Source: Paenarthrobacter nitroguajacolicus (lineage in GTDB: Bacteria > Actinomycetota > Actinomycetes > Actinomycetales > Micrococcaceae). From it: a stretch of DNA of 64,000 bases. Shown one piece after another: positions 1-8,848 of the stretch. The stretch covers positions 248,001-312,000 of the forward strand of contig NZ_VNFK01000002.1 in NCBI RefSeq assembly GCF_007786235.1. The letters run 5' to 3'. Position 1 is the first letter of the stretch. Every line of letters starts with the position of its first letter. A program made the position numbers and the translations under genes. A model generated the notes under the pieces. The model was given only the letters and a program-made list of their open reading frames with translations. It did no database searches and was not told the origin of the DNA.

Positions 1-1
1 T

Positions 2-1159
2 GACGCTGAAATTTTCGAGTCCGCCCCTGGCCGCGCCAACGTGGTAACCCGCCTGGCCGGCGAGGACCCGTCCGCAAATGCGCTGGTGGTACACGGACAC
101 CTCGACGTGGTCCCTGCCCTGAGGGACCAGTGGAGCGTGGACCCGTTCAGCGGCGAACTGAAGGACGGCCTGGTCTGGGGACGCGGCGCCGTGGACATGA
201 AGGACATGGACGCCATGATCCTGTCCGTCATGCGGAACTTCGCCAGGACGGGCCGTAAACCCAAGCGCGACATCATCTTCGCGTTCTTTGCCGACGAGGA
301 GGCCGGTGGCACTTATGGCGCCCGGTACGCTGTGGAACACCGCCGCGAGCTTTTCGACGGCGCCACCGAGGCCATCTCCGAGGTGGGCGGCTTCTCCGCC
401 ACCATCGGCGGACAGCGGACCTACCTGCTCCAAACTGCCGAAAAGGGCCTGTCCTGGCTGCGGCTGGTGGCCCACGGCCGGGCGGGACACGGCTCCCAGA
501 TCAACACCGACAACGCCGTCACCCGGCTTGCAGCTGCCGTGACCCGGATCGGTGAATACAAGTGGCCGGTGGAACTGACGCCCACCACGCGCCAGTTCCT
601 GGACGGCGTCACCGAACTGACCGGCGTCGAGTTCGATGCCGACAACCCGGACATCCTCCTGAAGGAGCTGGGCACGGTGGCCCGGTTCGTTGGCGCGACA
701 CTGCAGAACACATCCAACCCCACCTTCCTGCGTTCGGGTTACAAGCACAATGTCATCCCTGAGTCGGCCGAGGCATTCGTGGACTGCCGCACCCTCCCGG
801 GTCAGCAGGAACTGGTGTTTGAGACCATCAAGGAACTCGCCGGCGACGGTATCGAGATCAGCTACGTCAATAAGGACGTCTCCTTGGAGGTACCGTTCGC
901 GGGCAACCTCGTGGACTCCATGATCGACGCCCTGCACTCCGAGGACCCGGGCGCCAAGGTGCTTCCCTACACGCTCTCCGGCGGCACCGACAACAAGTCG
1001 CTGAGCAAGATCGGCATCACAGGCTACGGATTCGCCCCGCTGATGCTGCCGGACGAGCTCGATTTCACCGGGATGTTCCACGGCGTTGATGAGCGCGTTC
1101 CTGCCGAATCACTCCAGTTCGGCGCCCGCGTCCTGAATACGCTGCTCAGCAACTACTAG
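2..1159 (+). CDS. M20-family metallopeptidase / dipeptidase, 5'-truncated
   Basis: Zinc-dependent aminoacylase or dipeptidase fold that hydrolyses a C-terminal or acyl-linked amino acid in the cytoplasm. The reading frame is open from base 2, so the true start lies before the window; 385 codons are visible and roughly 50-70 N-terminal residues are probably missing compared with the usual 430-450. Visible family signatures are the first metal-ligand motif HGHLDVVP, then GRGAVDMKDMDA, the general-base/metal pair FADEEAGG, and the C-terminal metal histidine in MFHGVDERVP. The central dimerisation (lid) insertion, with HGRAGHGS, is present. It is followed 27 bp later by an acyl-CoA dehydrogenase-like gene, so they may be cotranscribed. 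Substrate cannot be told from sequence. Confidence 0.9.
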   Translation, partial: DAEIFESAPGRANVVTRLAGEDPSANALVVHGHLDVVPALRDQWSVDPFSGELKDGLVWGRGAVDMKDMDAMILSVMRNFARTGRKPKRDIIFAFFADEEAGGTYGARYAVEHRRELFDGATEAISEVGGFSATIGGQRTYLLQTAEKGLSWLRLVAHGRAGHGSQINTDNAVTRLAAAVTRIGEYKWPVELTPTTRQFLDGVTELTGVEFDADNPDILLKELGTVARFVGATLQNTSNPTFLRSGYKHNVIPESAEAFVDCRTLPGQQELVFETIKELAGDGIEISYVNKDVSLEVPFAGNLVDSMIDALHSEDPGAKVLPYTLSGGTDNKSLSKIGITGYGFAPLMLPDELDFTGMFHGVDERVPAESLQFGARVLNTLLSNY

Positions 1160-1186
1160 AGCAAACCACCAAAAGGAGGCCCTGCG

Positions 1187-2347
1187 ATGGTTCCCGAAGA
1201 CATCCTGCCCGAGGCCCTGCTCGAACGCCTGCGCGGCCGCGCAGCCGGGTATGACCAAAACAATCAGTTCTTCCACGAGGACCTGGAAGACCTGGCGGCT
1301 GCCGGATACCTCAAGCTGTTCGTCCCGGAGGCCGACGGCGGTTTGGGACTCGGCCTGGAAGCGGTAGCTGCGCTGCAGCAGCGACTGGCCACGGCTGCCC
1401 CCGCCACAGCACTGGCCGTCAACATGCACTTGGTGTGGACCGGCGTCGCGCAGGTCATGGCCGCCAGGGGAGACGATTCCCTGGACTTTGTCCTGAAAGA
1501 AGCCGGGCAGGGCGAAGTCTTTGCCTTCGGCATCTCGGAGGCCGGCAATGATTCCATGTTGTTCGATTCCGGCACGGTTGCCGAGCCGCTGGCCGACGGC
1601 AGCTACAGGTTTACGGGCCGCAAGATCTTCACGAGTCTTTCCCGTGGCTGGACGCGTTTGGGGACCTTTGGCAAGGATGCGGACGCCCGGGAAGGTGAGG
1701 GAGAACTTGTCTTTGGCTTCCTCCGCCGCGATGAGCCCGGCCATGAGACCTTGAGTGACTGGGATACTTTGGGAATGCGGGCCAGTGCTTCGAACACCAC
1801 ACTCCTGCATGGGGCCGTCATTCCCCCGGAACGTATCTTCCGCAAGCTGCCCGTAGGTCCGAACAAGGACCTGCTCATTTTTGCGATCTTCGCTTGCTTC
1901 GAAACGTTGCTCGCTGCCGTCTACACTGGCGTGGCCGAGCGCGCATTTACCTTGGGCGTGGAGAACGTCAAGCGCCGCGTGTCAGCGAAGTACGGTGGGC
2001 GCAGCTACGCCCAGGATCCGGATATCCGGTGGAAGGTGGCAGACGCTGCCTTGGCGATGGATGGGATTTATCCGCAGATTTCGGCAGTGGCCCGCGACGT
2101 CGACAACCGGGTTGACCACGGGGCGCAATGGTTTCCCAAGCTCGTGGGGATCAAATCCCGGGCTACGGAGAACGCACGCCACGTGGTGGATCTGGCCATC
2201 CGGGTGACGGGCGGATCCAGCTACTTCAAGGGTTCCGAGATGGAGCGCCTGTATCGGGATGTCCTGGCCGGCATCTTCCACCCATCCAACGATGAATCCG
2301 CACATAACACCGTGGCCAACGCGTGGTTGGGCCCCTTGGAAGGCTAG
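1187..2347 (+). CDS. Acyl-CoA dehydrogenase-family flavoprotein
   Basis: Predicted FAD-dependent dehydrogenase or monooxygenase of the acyl-CoA dehydrogenase superfamily, 386 residues, the usual length. The ATG at 1187 has a strong Shine-Dalgarno (AAAGGAGG) at good spacing. The N-terminal helical domain runs to about residue 110 with the segment FVPEADGGLGLGLEA; the middle beta domain contains GISEAGND, equivalent to the family's flavin-contacting SEP/SEA segment; the C-terminal helical domain ends in a Y-R-D-x-x-x-G-I-F-H segment (residues about 360-370) typical of the family. An obvious catalytic glutamate of fatty-acyl dehydrogenases is not evident, so it could be a DszC/NcnH-like oxygenase rather than a beta-oxidation enzyme. 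Converges with the small gene on the other strand. Confidence 0.82.
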   Translation: MVPEDILPEALLERLRGRAAGYDQNNQFFHEDLEDLAAAGYLKLFVPEADGGLGLGLEAVAALQQRLATAAPATALAVNMHLVWTGVAQVMAARGDDSLDFVLKEAGQGEVFAFGISEAGNDSMLFDSGTVAEPLADGSYRFTGRKIFTSLSRGWTRLGTFGKDADAREGEGELVFGFLRRDEPGHETLSDWDTLGMRASASNTTLLHGAVIPPERIFRKLPVGPNKDLLIFAIFACFETLLAAVYTGVAERAFTLGVENVKRRVSAKYGGRSYAQDPDIRWKVADAALAMDGIYPQISAVARDVDNRVDHGAQWFPKLVGIKSRATENARHVVDLAIRVTGGSSYFKGSEMERLYRDVLAGIFHPSNDESAHNTVANAWLGPLEG

Positions 2348-2365
2348 CCGACGTCGCCGCCGGGA

Positions 2366-2599
2366 CTAGACGGTTCGCTGTACGGAATAGACCTTTCGGC
2401 GAAGCCAGAAGCGCCGCCCGCCTCCAAGGTAGAGGACGCTGCGCTCGAGTTCCCATTTGCCGTACTCGGAATGTTCGGCGAGCCGGCGCCGTGCTTCAGG
2501 CAGCGAATCGTCAGGTCCCACTGTCAGGACGAGGTACTCGTACTGACGTGCGTAGTCTCGTTGGCGCTCCACGGAGCTGCCCGGAAATTGTTCTCTCAT
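2366..2599 (-). CDS. Small conserved DUF5703-like protein
   Basis: A 77-residue basic protein of unknown function resembling the short actinobacterial family DUF5703: YEYLVLTVGPD, then ARRRLAEHSEYGKWEL, then a basic RRFWLRRK segment near the C-terminus. The frame is open upstream to 2668, but that longer version would overlap the divergent gene starting at 2639. The ATG at 2599 is preceded by a purine-rich GGAGAGGG, so this start is chosen. It is divergent from an acidic small protein and convergent with the acyl-CoA dehydrogenase-like gene. No catalytic motif is visible. The family call is from memory of its motif pattern. Confidence 0.7.
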   Translation of the reverse strand: MREQFPGSSVERQRDYARQYEYLVLTVGPDDSLPEARRRLAEHSEYGKWELERSVLYLGGGRRFWLRRKVYSVQRTV

Positions 2600-2626
2600 C
2601 CCTCTCCATTTTCGTCCTTTTCCGGC

Positions 2627-2638
2627 TAACGTGAAGTC
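2627..2638 (+). promoter_or_regulatory. Leaderless -10 element for the acidic small protein
   Basis: TAACGT at 2627-2632, then 6 nt to the ATG at 2639, with no Shine-Dalgarno between. This spacing puts the predicted +1 on or next to the start codon. The same arrangement recurs at 16 other genes in this window. Confidence 0.5.
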
Positions 2639-2896
2639 ATGAGCATCGATCCGCGTGTCGCGCTTCAATCACTGACCGCCGCCCTTGAAGAGCATCTGGC
2701 CGCCGCATCCGCCCGGCGGGGCGAGGGCGACCCCAACGTCGAAGCCGCGTTCTTCGCCGTCGCGGACGCCTTCGAGGTTTACGAAGACGCACTCTACGAG
2801 GCCTACTCCGAGGTTACTCCGCTGCAGGTCTTTGATGACGACGACGAGGATGATGACGAGGCCCTCGATGAAGACCTCGAAATCGTGGAGGACTAG
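2639..2896 (+). CDS. Small acidic conserved protein of unknown function
   Basis: An 85-residue protein: a helical, mildly amphipathic first 60 residues (ALEEHLAAASARRGEG, then AFEVYEDALYEAY) and an extremely acidic tail of about 20 residues made almost only of Asp and Glu. Related actinobacterial proteins are sometimes labelled primosomal protein in databases, but nothing here supports that role. The acidic tail could mimic nucleic acid or bind basic proteins; this is inference only. The gene has its own leaderless-type promoter and is followed by a strong terminator, so it is a monocistronic unit. Confidence 0.75.
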   Translation: MSIDPRVALQSLTAALEEHLAAASARRGEGDPNVEAAFFAVADAFEVYEDALYEAYSEVTPLQVFDDDDEDDDEALDEDLEIVED

Positions 2897-2905
2897 CACC
2901 TGATC

Positions 2906-2935
2906 AACCGGCCACCTTCGGGTGGCCGGTTTTTT
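2906..2935 (+). terminator. Intrinsic terminator after the acidic small protein
   Basis: Perfect 11-bp stem (AACCGGCCACC / GGTGGCCGGTT) with a TTCG tetraloop, followed by a T run. The UUCG-type loop and GC-rich stem make it a very stable hairpin. It lies 10 bp after the stop codon. Confidence 0.9.
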
Positions 2936-3162
2936 GTGGCTTTCCTCCGCCAGGATCCCTGCGTAAATCGCCCGGATTTCTGCGGGTTTTGATCGTTTCG
3001 CTACGCCCGAAAACACGTAGTCCCGCCGATGCCAGCTAGGTACTTGCACGTAGGGTGCATGGGTAATCCTGCGCAAACTTGAGTACCGACTACTGGTGCG
3101 CCTCCTGACCGCCGCGGCTTCACTGATAGGTAGGCAACGGCAGGTCTGCAAAGAAGGCTGAC
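2936..3162. other. 227-bp leader upstream of the glycan operon
   Basis: No convincing coding frame. It must carry the promoter of the exopolysaccharide operon. A CACGTAG heptamer occurs twice (near 3013 and 3048), and TAGGTA and TAGGGT hexamers nearby could serve as -10 elements, but I cannot single one out. The sequence before the start at 3163 contains AAGAAGG as ribosome-binding site. Confidence 0.4.
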
Positions 3163-4842
3163 ATGGTGAAAATTCCAGTCTTGCGTTTAGGCAAGGCAGC
3201 GGCACCCAAAAGTGCGGCCCATGCCTCCGTGGGGCCAGCCTTCTCGGTCGATACAGCCGTTTCCGACGTCAATCCGCCGGTGTCTCCCTGGATTGGCAAG
3301 TCCGCTGCTGCACAGCGGACTGAAAAGGCGGGACTGGCGGCGCTGAGGTCGGATGTCACCCTGGACCTCATGCCGCCAGTCACCCACCGCCGCGCGCGGG
3401 GTGTCACCCAGCACAAGGACCGCTCAACCTGGACACACTTCCTGACCACCAGTCTCCGCTTGGCGGACTCCGCAGTGGTTGCCGCAGCCGTTGTTGCAGG
3501 CCTGTTGATGAATGTCGGTGGAGTGCACCCGTCCACCGACAGCCCCGAGCATACGGCGCGCCTGATGCTGGGATTGATCCTGGGCATCGTCTGGGTGGCC
3601 GCTCTGGAGGTCTACAGGACCCACGATCCCAAAGTACTTGGTGTTGGTCCCGAAGAATACAAGCGCGTGCTCTCCGCCAGTTTCCGCGTTTTCGGCTTCC
3701 TTGGCCTCGTGGCGGTGGTTTTCCATCTCGAAGCCGTCAGCTCATTCGTCCTGGTGTCATTGCCGCTGGGCCTGGTGGCGCTCACAGGCAGCAGATGGGG
3801 ATTCCGGCGGTGGCTGACCTACGAAAAGTCGCGAGGCCGCTGCTTGTCCCGCGCGATCGTGGTGGGCGAACCGCAAGACGTCAGATACGTCATCAAACAG
3901 ATTAACCGGAAGTCCGGCGCCGCCTACGACATCCTGGGAGCCTGCCTGCCCGGCGCGCGGCGTGGAACCGTCCTTGCGGTGGACCACCTGCGTGTCCCTG
4001 TCCTGTCGTCGATCTACGGCGTTGCACAAACCGTCCGTCAGACCGGCGCCAACGCGGTGATCGTTGCCGGCCCGGTTCCGGGCGGCAACCAGTTCATCCA
4101 GGAGCTCGGGTGGCGGCTGGAGGAGAACGCCGCTGAATTGGTCTTGGCGGCAACACTGACCAATGTGGCCGGTCCCCGCATCCACTGGCGGCCCGTTGAG
4201 GGTCTGCCGTTAATGCACGTGGACATTCCCCACTACTCCGGCGGCAAACACACCCTCAAACGACTGATGGACATCACCGTCTCCGCTGTGGCTTTGCTGG
4301 TCCTGGCACCGCTCCTGCTGCTTCTCGCCGCGATTGTCCGCACCGACAGCCCCGGACCTGTCCTGTTCAAACAAGAGCGGATCGGCAAGCAAGGAACCAC
4401 GTTCCGGATGCTGAAGTTCCGTTCCATGGTGGTTGACGCCGAAGCACACCTGGACGCCCTCGGCGGCCAGGATGAGGGGGCAGGCGTCCTGTTCAAGATT
4501 CGGGGCGATCCACGGATCACCCGATGCGGGCGGTGGATGCGGAAGTACTCGTTGGACGAACTGCCGCAATTCTGGAACGTCCTGGTGGGAAACATGAGCC
4601 TTGTGGGTCCCAGGCCGCCGTTGTCCCGCGAGGTCAGCGGGTACGAACGCCACACGCACCGCCGGCTTTTGATCAAACCGGGGATCACCGGTTTGTGGCA
4701 GATCAACGGACGCTCCGACCTTCCCTGGGAAGAGGCTGTCCGGCTGGACCTGTATTACGTGGAGAACTGGTCGATAGCGGGGGACTTGATGATCATGTGG
4801 CGGACGTTCCGGGCCATGACCCGGCCTTCCGGGGCCTACTAG
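3163..4842 (+). CDS. Initiating polyprenyl-phosphate sugar-1-phosphate transferase (exopolysaccharide)
   Basis: Membrane enzyme of the WcaJ/WbaP/CpsE type that moves a sugar-1-phosphate from an NDP-sugar onto undecaprenyl phosphate, the first step of polymer synthesis. 559 residues: a cytoplasmic N-tail of about 95, four predicted membrane segments (about 100-120, 133-150, 172-190, 192-210), a CoA-binding-like soluble domain, a hydrophobic helix (about 366-392) and the C-terminal catalytic domain. Diagnostic motifs are FKQERIGKQG, FRMLKFRSM, KYSLDELPQFWNVL, MSLVGPRPP and KPGITGLWQI. It is the first gene of the glycan operon; the next gene starts 58 bp later. The sugar transferred cannot be told from sequence. 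Confidence 0.93.
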   Translation: MVKIPVLRLGKAAAPKSAAHASVGPAFSVDTAVSDVNPPVSPWIGKSAAAQRTEKAGLAALRSDVTLDLMPPVTHRRARGVTQHKDRSTWTHFLTTSLRLADSAVVAAAVVAGLLMNVGGVHPSTDSPEHTARLMLGLILGIVWVAALEVYRTHDPKVLGVGPEEYKRVLSASFRVFGFLGLVAVVFHLEAVSSFVLVSLPLGLVALTGSRWGFRRWLTYEKSRGRCLSRAIVVGEPQDVRYVIKQINRKSGAAYDILGACLPGARRGTVLAVDHLRVPVLSSIYGVAQTVRQTGANAVIVAGPVPGGNQFIQELGWRLEENAAELVLAATLTNVAGPRIHWRPVEGLPLMHVDIPHYSGGKHTLKRLMDITVSAVALLVLAPLLLLLAAIVRTDSPGPVLFKQERIGKQGTTFRMLKFRSMVVDAEAHLDALGGQDEGAGVLFKIRGDPRITRCGRWMRKYSLDELPQFWNVLVGNMSLVGPRPPLSREVSGYERHTHRRLLIKPGITGLWQINGRSDLPWEEAVRLDLYYVENWSIAGDLMIMWRTFRAMTRPSGAY

Positions 4843-4900
4843 CGAAAGCCACGCATTAGCCAACAACAACCGCGCTATCAACACAGAAGTCGAGTGGGAA

Positions 4901-6010
4901 ATGAGTATACGAACTGTTCCATCAGGACAACTGAACGGCCACGCAGTGCGGCCGAGGCTTCGCATTGCGGTGGTAGGAGCGGGCTATTGGGGTCCCAACC
5001 TTGCCAGGAACCTGAAGGCCAGCCCCGACTGGGACCTGGTGGCCATCTGCGACCTCGACGTCGAACGCGGCCTGAAGCTCGCCGAAACGGTAGGTGGCGT
5101 GGCCGTCGTCGAGTCCCTGGACGAACTGCTGGACACCTATAACTTGGATGCCGTCGCCGTAGCGACCCCGGCGCATACCCATCACGGAGTAGTGATGACG
5201 GCATTGCGCGCCGGAAAGCATGTACTGGTGGAGAAACCCTTGGCAGACAGCCGTGCCAAGGGTTTGGAAATGGTCGAGGAAGCCAAGGCCAGGGGACTGG
5301 TGCTGATGGCGGACCATACGTACTGCTTCACCCCAGCGGTCCTGAAGATTCAGGAACTGGTGGCCAGCGGAGCCTTGGGGGACATCCTGTACGTCGATTC
5401 CGTCCGCATCAATCTTGGACTCGTCCAACCCGATGTCAACGTCTTCTGGGACTTGGCCCCCCACGACCTCTCCATCCTGGACTTTGTCCTGCCAGGCGGA
5501 TTGCACCCCACCGAAATCGCTGCGCACGGCGCAGACCCGCTCGGCACGGGTCGGGACTGTGTGGGGCACCTGACCTTCGGCCTCCCCAATGACGCCATGG
5601 TTCACATTCACGTGAACTGGCTCAGTCCCACGAAGATCCGGCAAATGATCATCGGTGGATCAAAGCGGACCCTCGTGTGGGACGACCTCAACCCCCAGCA
5701 GCGGATCAGCGTCTACGACCGCGGGGTCAGCCTGGAGCACCAGCCACGATCGGCCGCCGACAAACGGACCTCGGCCATATCCTACCGCCTCGGCGATACG
5801 TGGTCACCCGCGTTGCAGGAACGTGAGCCCCTGGGCCAGGTGGTGGCCGAACTCGCAGGTTCCATCCGGAACCACACCATGCCCCGCACCAGCGGCGAAT
5901 CAGGACTTCGCGTTTTGTCTGTCCTGGAGGCCGTCACCCAAAGCCTCAGTTCGGACGGGCAGTCCACCCTGGTGGCTGGCAACGAGGTCAATCTCCAGGT
6001 TGCGCGGTGA
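4901..6010 (+). CDS. Gfo/Idh/MocA-family sugar oxidoreductase
   Basis: NAD(P)-dependent oxidoreductase acting on a nucleotide sugar, 369 residues. The N-terminal Rossmann fold carries GAGYWGPNLARNL (residues 27-39) and the family's EKP motif at residues 111-113; the C-terminal alpha/beta substrate domain follows. The W after the glycine motif resembles WlbA-type UDP-N-acetylglucosaminuronate 3-dehydrogenases, which supply a keto sugar to an aminotransferase and an acyltransferase. Both partner types lie just downstream (7023 and 8186), so a WlbA-WlbE-WlbB-like route to a 3-acylamido sugar is a reasonable inference. Start ATG at 4901 has only a weak ribosome site. The stop overlaps the next start by 4 nt. 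Confidence 0.88.
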   Translation: MSIRTVPSGQLNGHAVRPRLRIAVVGAGYWGPNLARNLKASPDWDLVAICDLDVERGLKLAETVGGVAVVESLDELLDTYNLDAVAVATPAHTHHGVVMTALRAGKHVLVEKPLADSRAKGLEMVEEAKARGLVLMADHTYCFTPAVLKIQELVASGALGDILYVDSVRINLGLVQPDVNVFWDLAPHDLSILDFVLPGGLHPTEIAAHGADPLGTGRDCVGHLTFGLPNDAMVHIHVNWLSPTKIRQMIIGGSKRTLVWDDLNPQQRISVYDRGVSLEHQPRSAADKRTSAISYRLGDTWSPALQEREPLGQVVAELAGSIRNHTMPRTSGESGLRVLSVLEAVTQSLSSDGQSTLVAGNEVNLQVAR

Positions 6011-7026
6011 AAGAGCTGCTGGGCGCCAACGTCCTGGTCACCGGCGGCGCGGGAACCATAGGGTCCACGGTAGTCGACCAACTGCTCGACGCCGGTGCTG
6101 CCCACGTTGACGTCCTGGACAACCTCGTACGGGGACGCCGGGCGAACCTGGATGCCGCCCTTGCCAGCGAACGCGTTCAGCTGGTGGCGGGCGACGTGCG
6201 GGATCGAGACCTGGTCCACGACCTCACCCGGGGCAAGGACCTGGTGTTCCACCAGGCGGCCATCCGCATCACCCAATGCGCGGAGGAACCACGGCTGGCA
6301 CTCGAAGTGCTGGTGGACGGCACGTTCAACGTGGTGGAGGCAGCAGCGCAGGAGAAAGTGGACAAACTCATCGCAGCATCCAGTGCCTCCGTCTATGGCA
6401 TGGCGGAGGAGTTTCCCACCGGGGAAAGCCACCACCACCACAACAACGACACCTTCTACGGCGCAGCAAAGTCATTCAACGAAGGGATGGCCAGGAGCTT
6501 CCGGGCCATGTCCGGGCTGGATTACGTGGCCCTTCGGTACTTCAACGTTTACGGGCCCCGGATGGATGTGCACGGGCTTTACACCGAGGTATTGGTCCGA
6601 TGGATGGAGCGGATCGTCGATGGCGTTCCTCCGCTGATTTTCGGCAATGGACAGCAAACCATGGACTTCATCCACACAGCCGACGTCGCAAGGGCCAACA
6701 TCCTGGCCGCAGTCAGCGGCGTGCGGGAGGGCGCCTACAACGTGGCCAGCGGCACCGAGACAAGCCTGGCCGAGCTGGCCCGCACCCTGCTCAGGGTCAT
6801 GGAATCACCCCTGCATTTGGAACATGGCCCCGAGAGGGCAGTGAACGGTGTCGCCCGTCGCTTGGCGGACGTCTCAGCGGCACGGAAAGACCTCGGCTTC
6901 GAGGCTGCCATCGGATTGGAAGATGGGCTGCGCTCGTTGGTGTCCTGGTGGCGGCCACTTCGCGAAGAGATCGCCTCCGCCCGCACAACGGCCCGGCCCG
7001 AAGCGCCGGCAGTTGGTGCTCGATGA
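6007..7026 (+). CDS. NAD-dependent epimerase/dehydratase (extended SDR)
   Basis: Nucleotide-sugar epimerase or dehydratase of the extended short-chain dehydrogenase family, 339 residues. It starts at GTG overlapping the previous stop (GTGA). It shows GGAGTIGS for NAD binding at residues 14-21, SSASVYG containing the catalytic serine, and the Tyr151-x-x-x-Lys155 pair in FYGAAK. A run of four histidines followed by NND precedes the catalytic Tyr, where many relatives have H-P-Y-N-N. The downstream signature LRYFNVYGPRM matches UDP-glucose/GlcNAc 4-epimerase relatives. In this operon it probably sets the stereochemistry of the sugar handled by its neighbours. Confidence 0.9.
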   Translation: MKELLGANVLVTGGAGTIGSTVVDQLLDAGAAHVDVLDNLVRGRRANLDAALASERVQLVAGDVRDRDLVHDLTRGKDLVFHQAAIRITQCAEEPRLALEVLVDGTFNVVEAAAQEKVDKLIAASSASVYGMAEEFPTGESHHHHNNDTFYGAAKSFNEGMARSFRAMSGLDYVALRYFNVYGPRMDVHGLYTEVLVRWMERIVDGVPPLIFGNGQQTMDFIHTADVARANILAAVSGVREGAYNVASGTETSLAELARTLLRVMESPLHLEHGPERAVNGVARRLADVSAARKDLGFEAAIGLEDGLRSLVSWWRPLREEIASARTTARPEAPAVGAR

Positions 7027-8189
7027 CAACGTCGGAGACCCGTGTAGCACGCATCGACGTCATGAAGCCATGGCTCGGCGTAGAGGAAGCGCAAGCAGTG
7101 GCCGAGGTGATCGCCTCCGGGTGGGTCGCCCAGGGACCCAAGGTTCGCCAGTTCGAGGAAGCCTTTGCCATGGAACAACAGGCGGGTTACGCCGTGGCGA
7201 CCTCCAGCTGCACGTCCGCGCTGCACTTGGCGCTCGCCGCTGCAGGCATAGGACCCGGGGATGACGTTGTGGTGCCGTCGTTCTCCTTCATTGCCACTGC
7301 GAACGCGGCAACATATGTGGGAGCGCGTCCGGTGTTTGCCGACGTGGACATTGTGACCGGCTGCGTGACAGCAGAAACCATCCGTGCCGCTTTGACTCCG
7401 GCGACCACTGCGGTGATCGCCGTCGACCAGGGTGGGGTGCCCGTGGATCTTGGCCCAGTCCGGGCGCTGTGCGATCCCCTCGGTATCACGGTGGTGGAAG
7501 ACGCGGCGTGTGCCATTGGTTCCCGCTATCATGGCCTGCCCGTTGGAGCGGGCGCGGAAGTGGCTGCGTGGTCCTTCCACCCGCGCAAAATCCTCACCAC
7601 CGGCGAGGGCGGCATGCTCTCCACCTCACGCCAAGACTTTGCGGACAGATCAAGGCGCCTCCGGGAACATTCCATGAGCGTCTCAGCTACTGACCGCCAC
7701 GCCAGCATCCTCGCACCCGCCGAAGAGTATCTCGAAGTCGGTTTCAACTACCGCATGACCGACCTTCAGGCCGCCGTCGGAATCGTCCAGTTGGGTCGGC
7801 TCCGCGAGGCTGTCCGTCGGCGGCGGGAACTCGCGGCCACCTATGCGAACGCCTTCGCCGGTATCGAAGGCCTCCGGCTGGTCAGCGACCCGGACTACGG
7901 CATCAGCAATTTCCAGTCCTGCTGGCTGGAGGTCGGTCCCGGGTTCCCGATGGGAAGGGACGCCTTGATGACCCGCTTGGCAGAAGACGGGATCTCCGCC
8001 CGCCGCGGGATCATGGCTGCCCATCGGCAACCGGCCTACGCCGGACGGGACACTGGCGCCGCCTCTTTGGACGCCACCGAATGGCTGACGGACCACACCC
8101 TCATCCTGCCTCTCTACCACCAGCTCGCCTTGGGCGACCAGGTCCGTGTCATCGATTCAGTGCTTCGCGCGGCAGGACTGGGACGATGA
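7023..8189 (+). CDS. DegT/DnrJ/EryC1 PLP-dependent sugar aminotransferase
   Basis: Transfers an amino group to a keto nucleotide sugar, 388 residues. The ATG at 7023 overlaps the preceding TGA (ATGA); the frame is open further upstream but that would run inside the epimerase gene. The Schiff-base lysine is Lys189 in SFHPRKILTTGEGG, the family hallmark; the PLP-phosphate site TSSCTSALHLAL is at residues 60-71 and the Asp that contacts the pyridine nitrogen lies in VVEDAACAIG. Where relatives usually have a histidine (PVHLYG) this protein has VDQGGVPVDL. Its oxidoreductase and acyltransferase neighbours suggest an N-acylated amino sugar as the product. Confidence 0.9.
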   Translation: MTTSETRVARIDVMKPWLGVEEAQAVAEVIASGWVAQGPKVRQFEEAFAMEQQAGYAVATSSCTSALHLALAAAGIGPGDDVVVPSFSFIATANAATYVGARPVFADVDIVTGCVTAETIRAALTPATTAVIAVDQGGVPVDLGPVRALCDPLGITVVEDAACAIGSRYHGLPVGAGAEVAAWSFHPRKILTTGEGGMLSTSRQDFADRSRRLREHSMSVSATDRHASILAPAEEYLEVGFNYRMTDLQAAVGIVQLGRLREAVRRRRELAATYANAFAGIEGLRLVSDPDYGISNFQSCWLEVGPGFPMGRDALMTRLAEDGISARRGIMAAHRQPAYAGRDTGAASLDATEWLTDHTLILPLYHQLALGDQVRVIDSVLRAAGLGR

Positions 8190-8848
8190 GCGAACTCCTC
8201 CTGATCGCCGCCAGCGGCCTCGCCCGCGAGGTGCTTGCCATGGTCCGGAGCAGCGGTCCGTTCGATGTCATCGGCATCCTCGACGACGACGAGGACAAAC
8301 TCGGGCGCGTGGTGGACGGCGCACACGTGCTGGGTCCCGTCCGGGACGCCCTGAAATTCCCCCACGCGCTCCTGCTCGTGTGCATTGGATCCGGAACCGG
8401 CCGGGAGAGCGTCGTGATGCGGCTGCGCTCTCTGGGGCTTGCCGAAGACCGGTATGCGACAGCGATCGATCCGTCCGTCAATGTTCCCGAAGGATGCGAG
8501 ATCGGCAGGGGAAGCATCCTCCTGGCGCATGTCAGCATGACCGCTTCGGTCACTATCGGCTCCCACGTGGTGGCGATGCCTGGCGTCACGTTCACCCACG
8601 ACGACGTGATCGGTGACTTTGCAACGTTCGCCTCCGGGGTGTCCCTGGGCGGAAACGTACACATCGGCCGTGCGGCCTACATCGGGATGAATGCCAGCGT
8701 CCGCGAGCGCCGATCCATCGGCGCGAAGGCAACCATTGGGATGGGTGCTGCGGTCCTTAATGATGTCCCCGAGGACGAGACCTGGGCAGGTGTCCCGGCC
8801 CGGGTCATCCGGCGGGGCAATTCTCCTGCACTGGAGGGAGTCCAGTGA
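8186..8848 (+). CDS. NeuD/PglD-like sugar N-/O-acyltransferase
   Basis: Acetyl-CoA-dependent acyltransferase, 220 residues. The N-terminal PglD-type domain (LLLIAASGLAREVLAM, then GILDDDE) binds the nucleotide sugar, and the C-terminal part is a left-handed beta-helix of hexapeptide repeats (IGSHVVAMPGVTFTHDDVIG onward). The His in THDDVIGDFA is the expected catalytic base. The ATG at 8186 overlaps the aminotransferase stop by 4 nt, a coupling that supports acylation of the amine the previous enzyme installs. It could alternatively O-acetylate the polymer's precursor sugar. Confidence 0.87.
   Translation: MSELLLIAASGLAREVLAMVRSSGPFDVIGILDDDEDKLGRVVDGAHVLGPVRDALKFPHALLLVCIGSGTGRESVVMRLRSLGLAEDRYATAIDPSVNVPEGCEIGRGSILLAHVSMTASVTIGSHVVAMPGVTFTHDDVIGDFATFASGVSLGGNVHIGRAAYIGMNASVRERRSIGAKATIGMGAAVLNDVPEDETWAGVPARVIRRGNSPALEGVQ

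Noticed and set aside
6276..7022. Upstream extension of the aminotransferase frame
   Set aside because: Would lie inside the epimerase gene; ATG 7023 forms an ATGA overlap like its neighbours.
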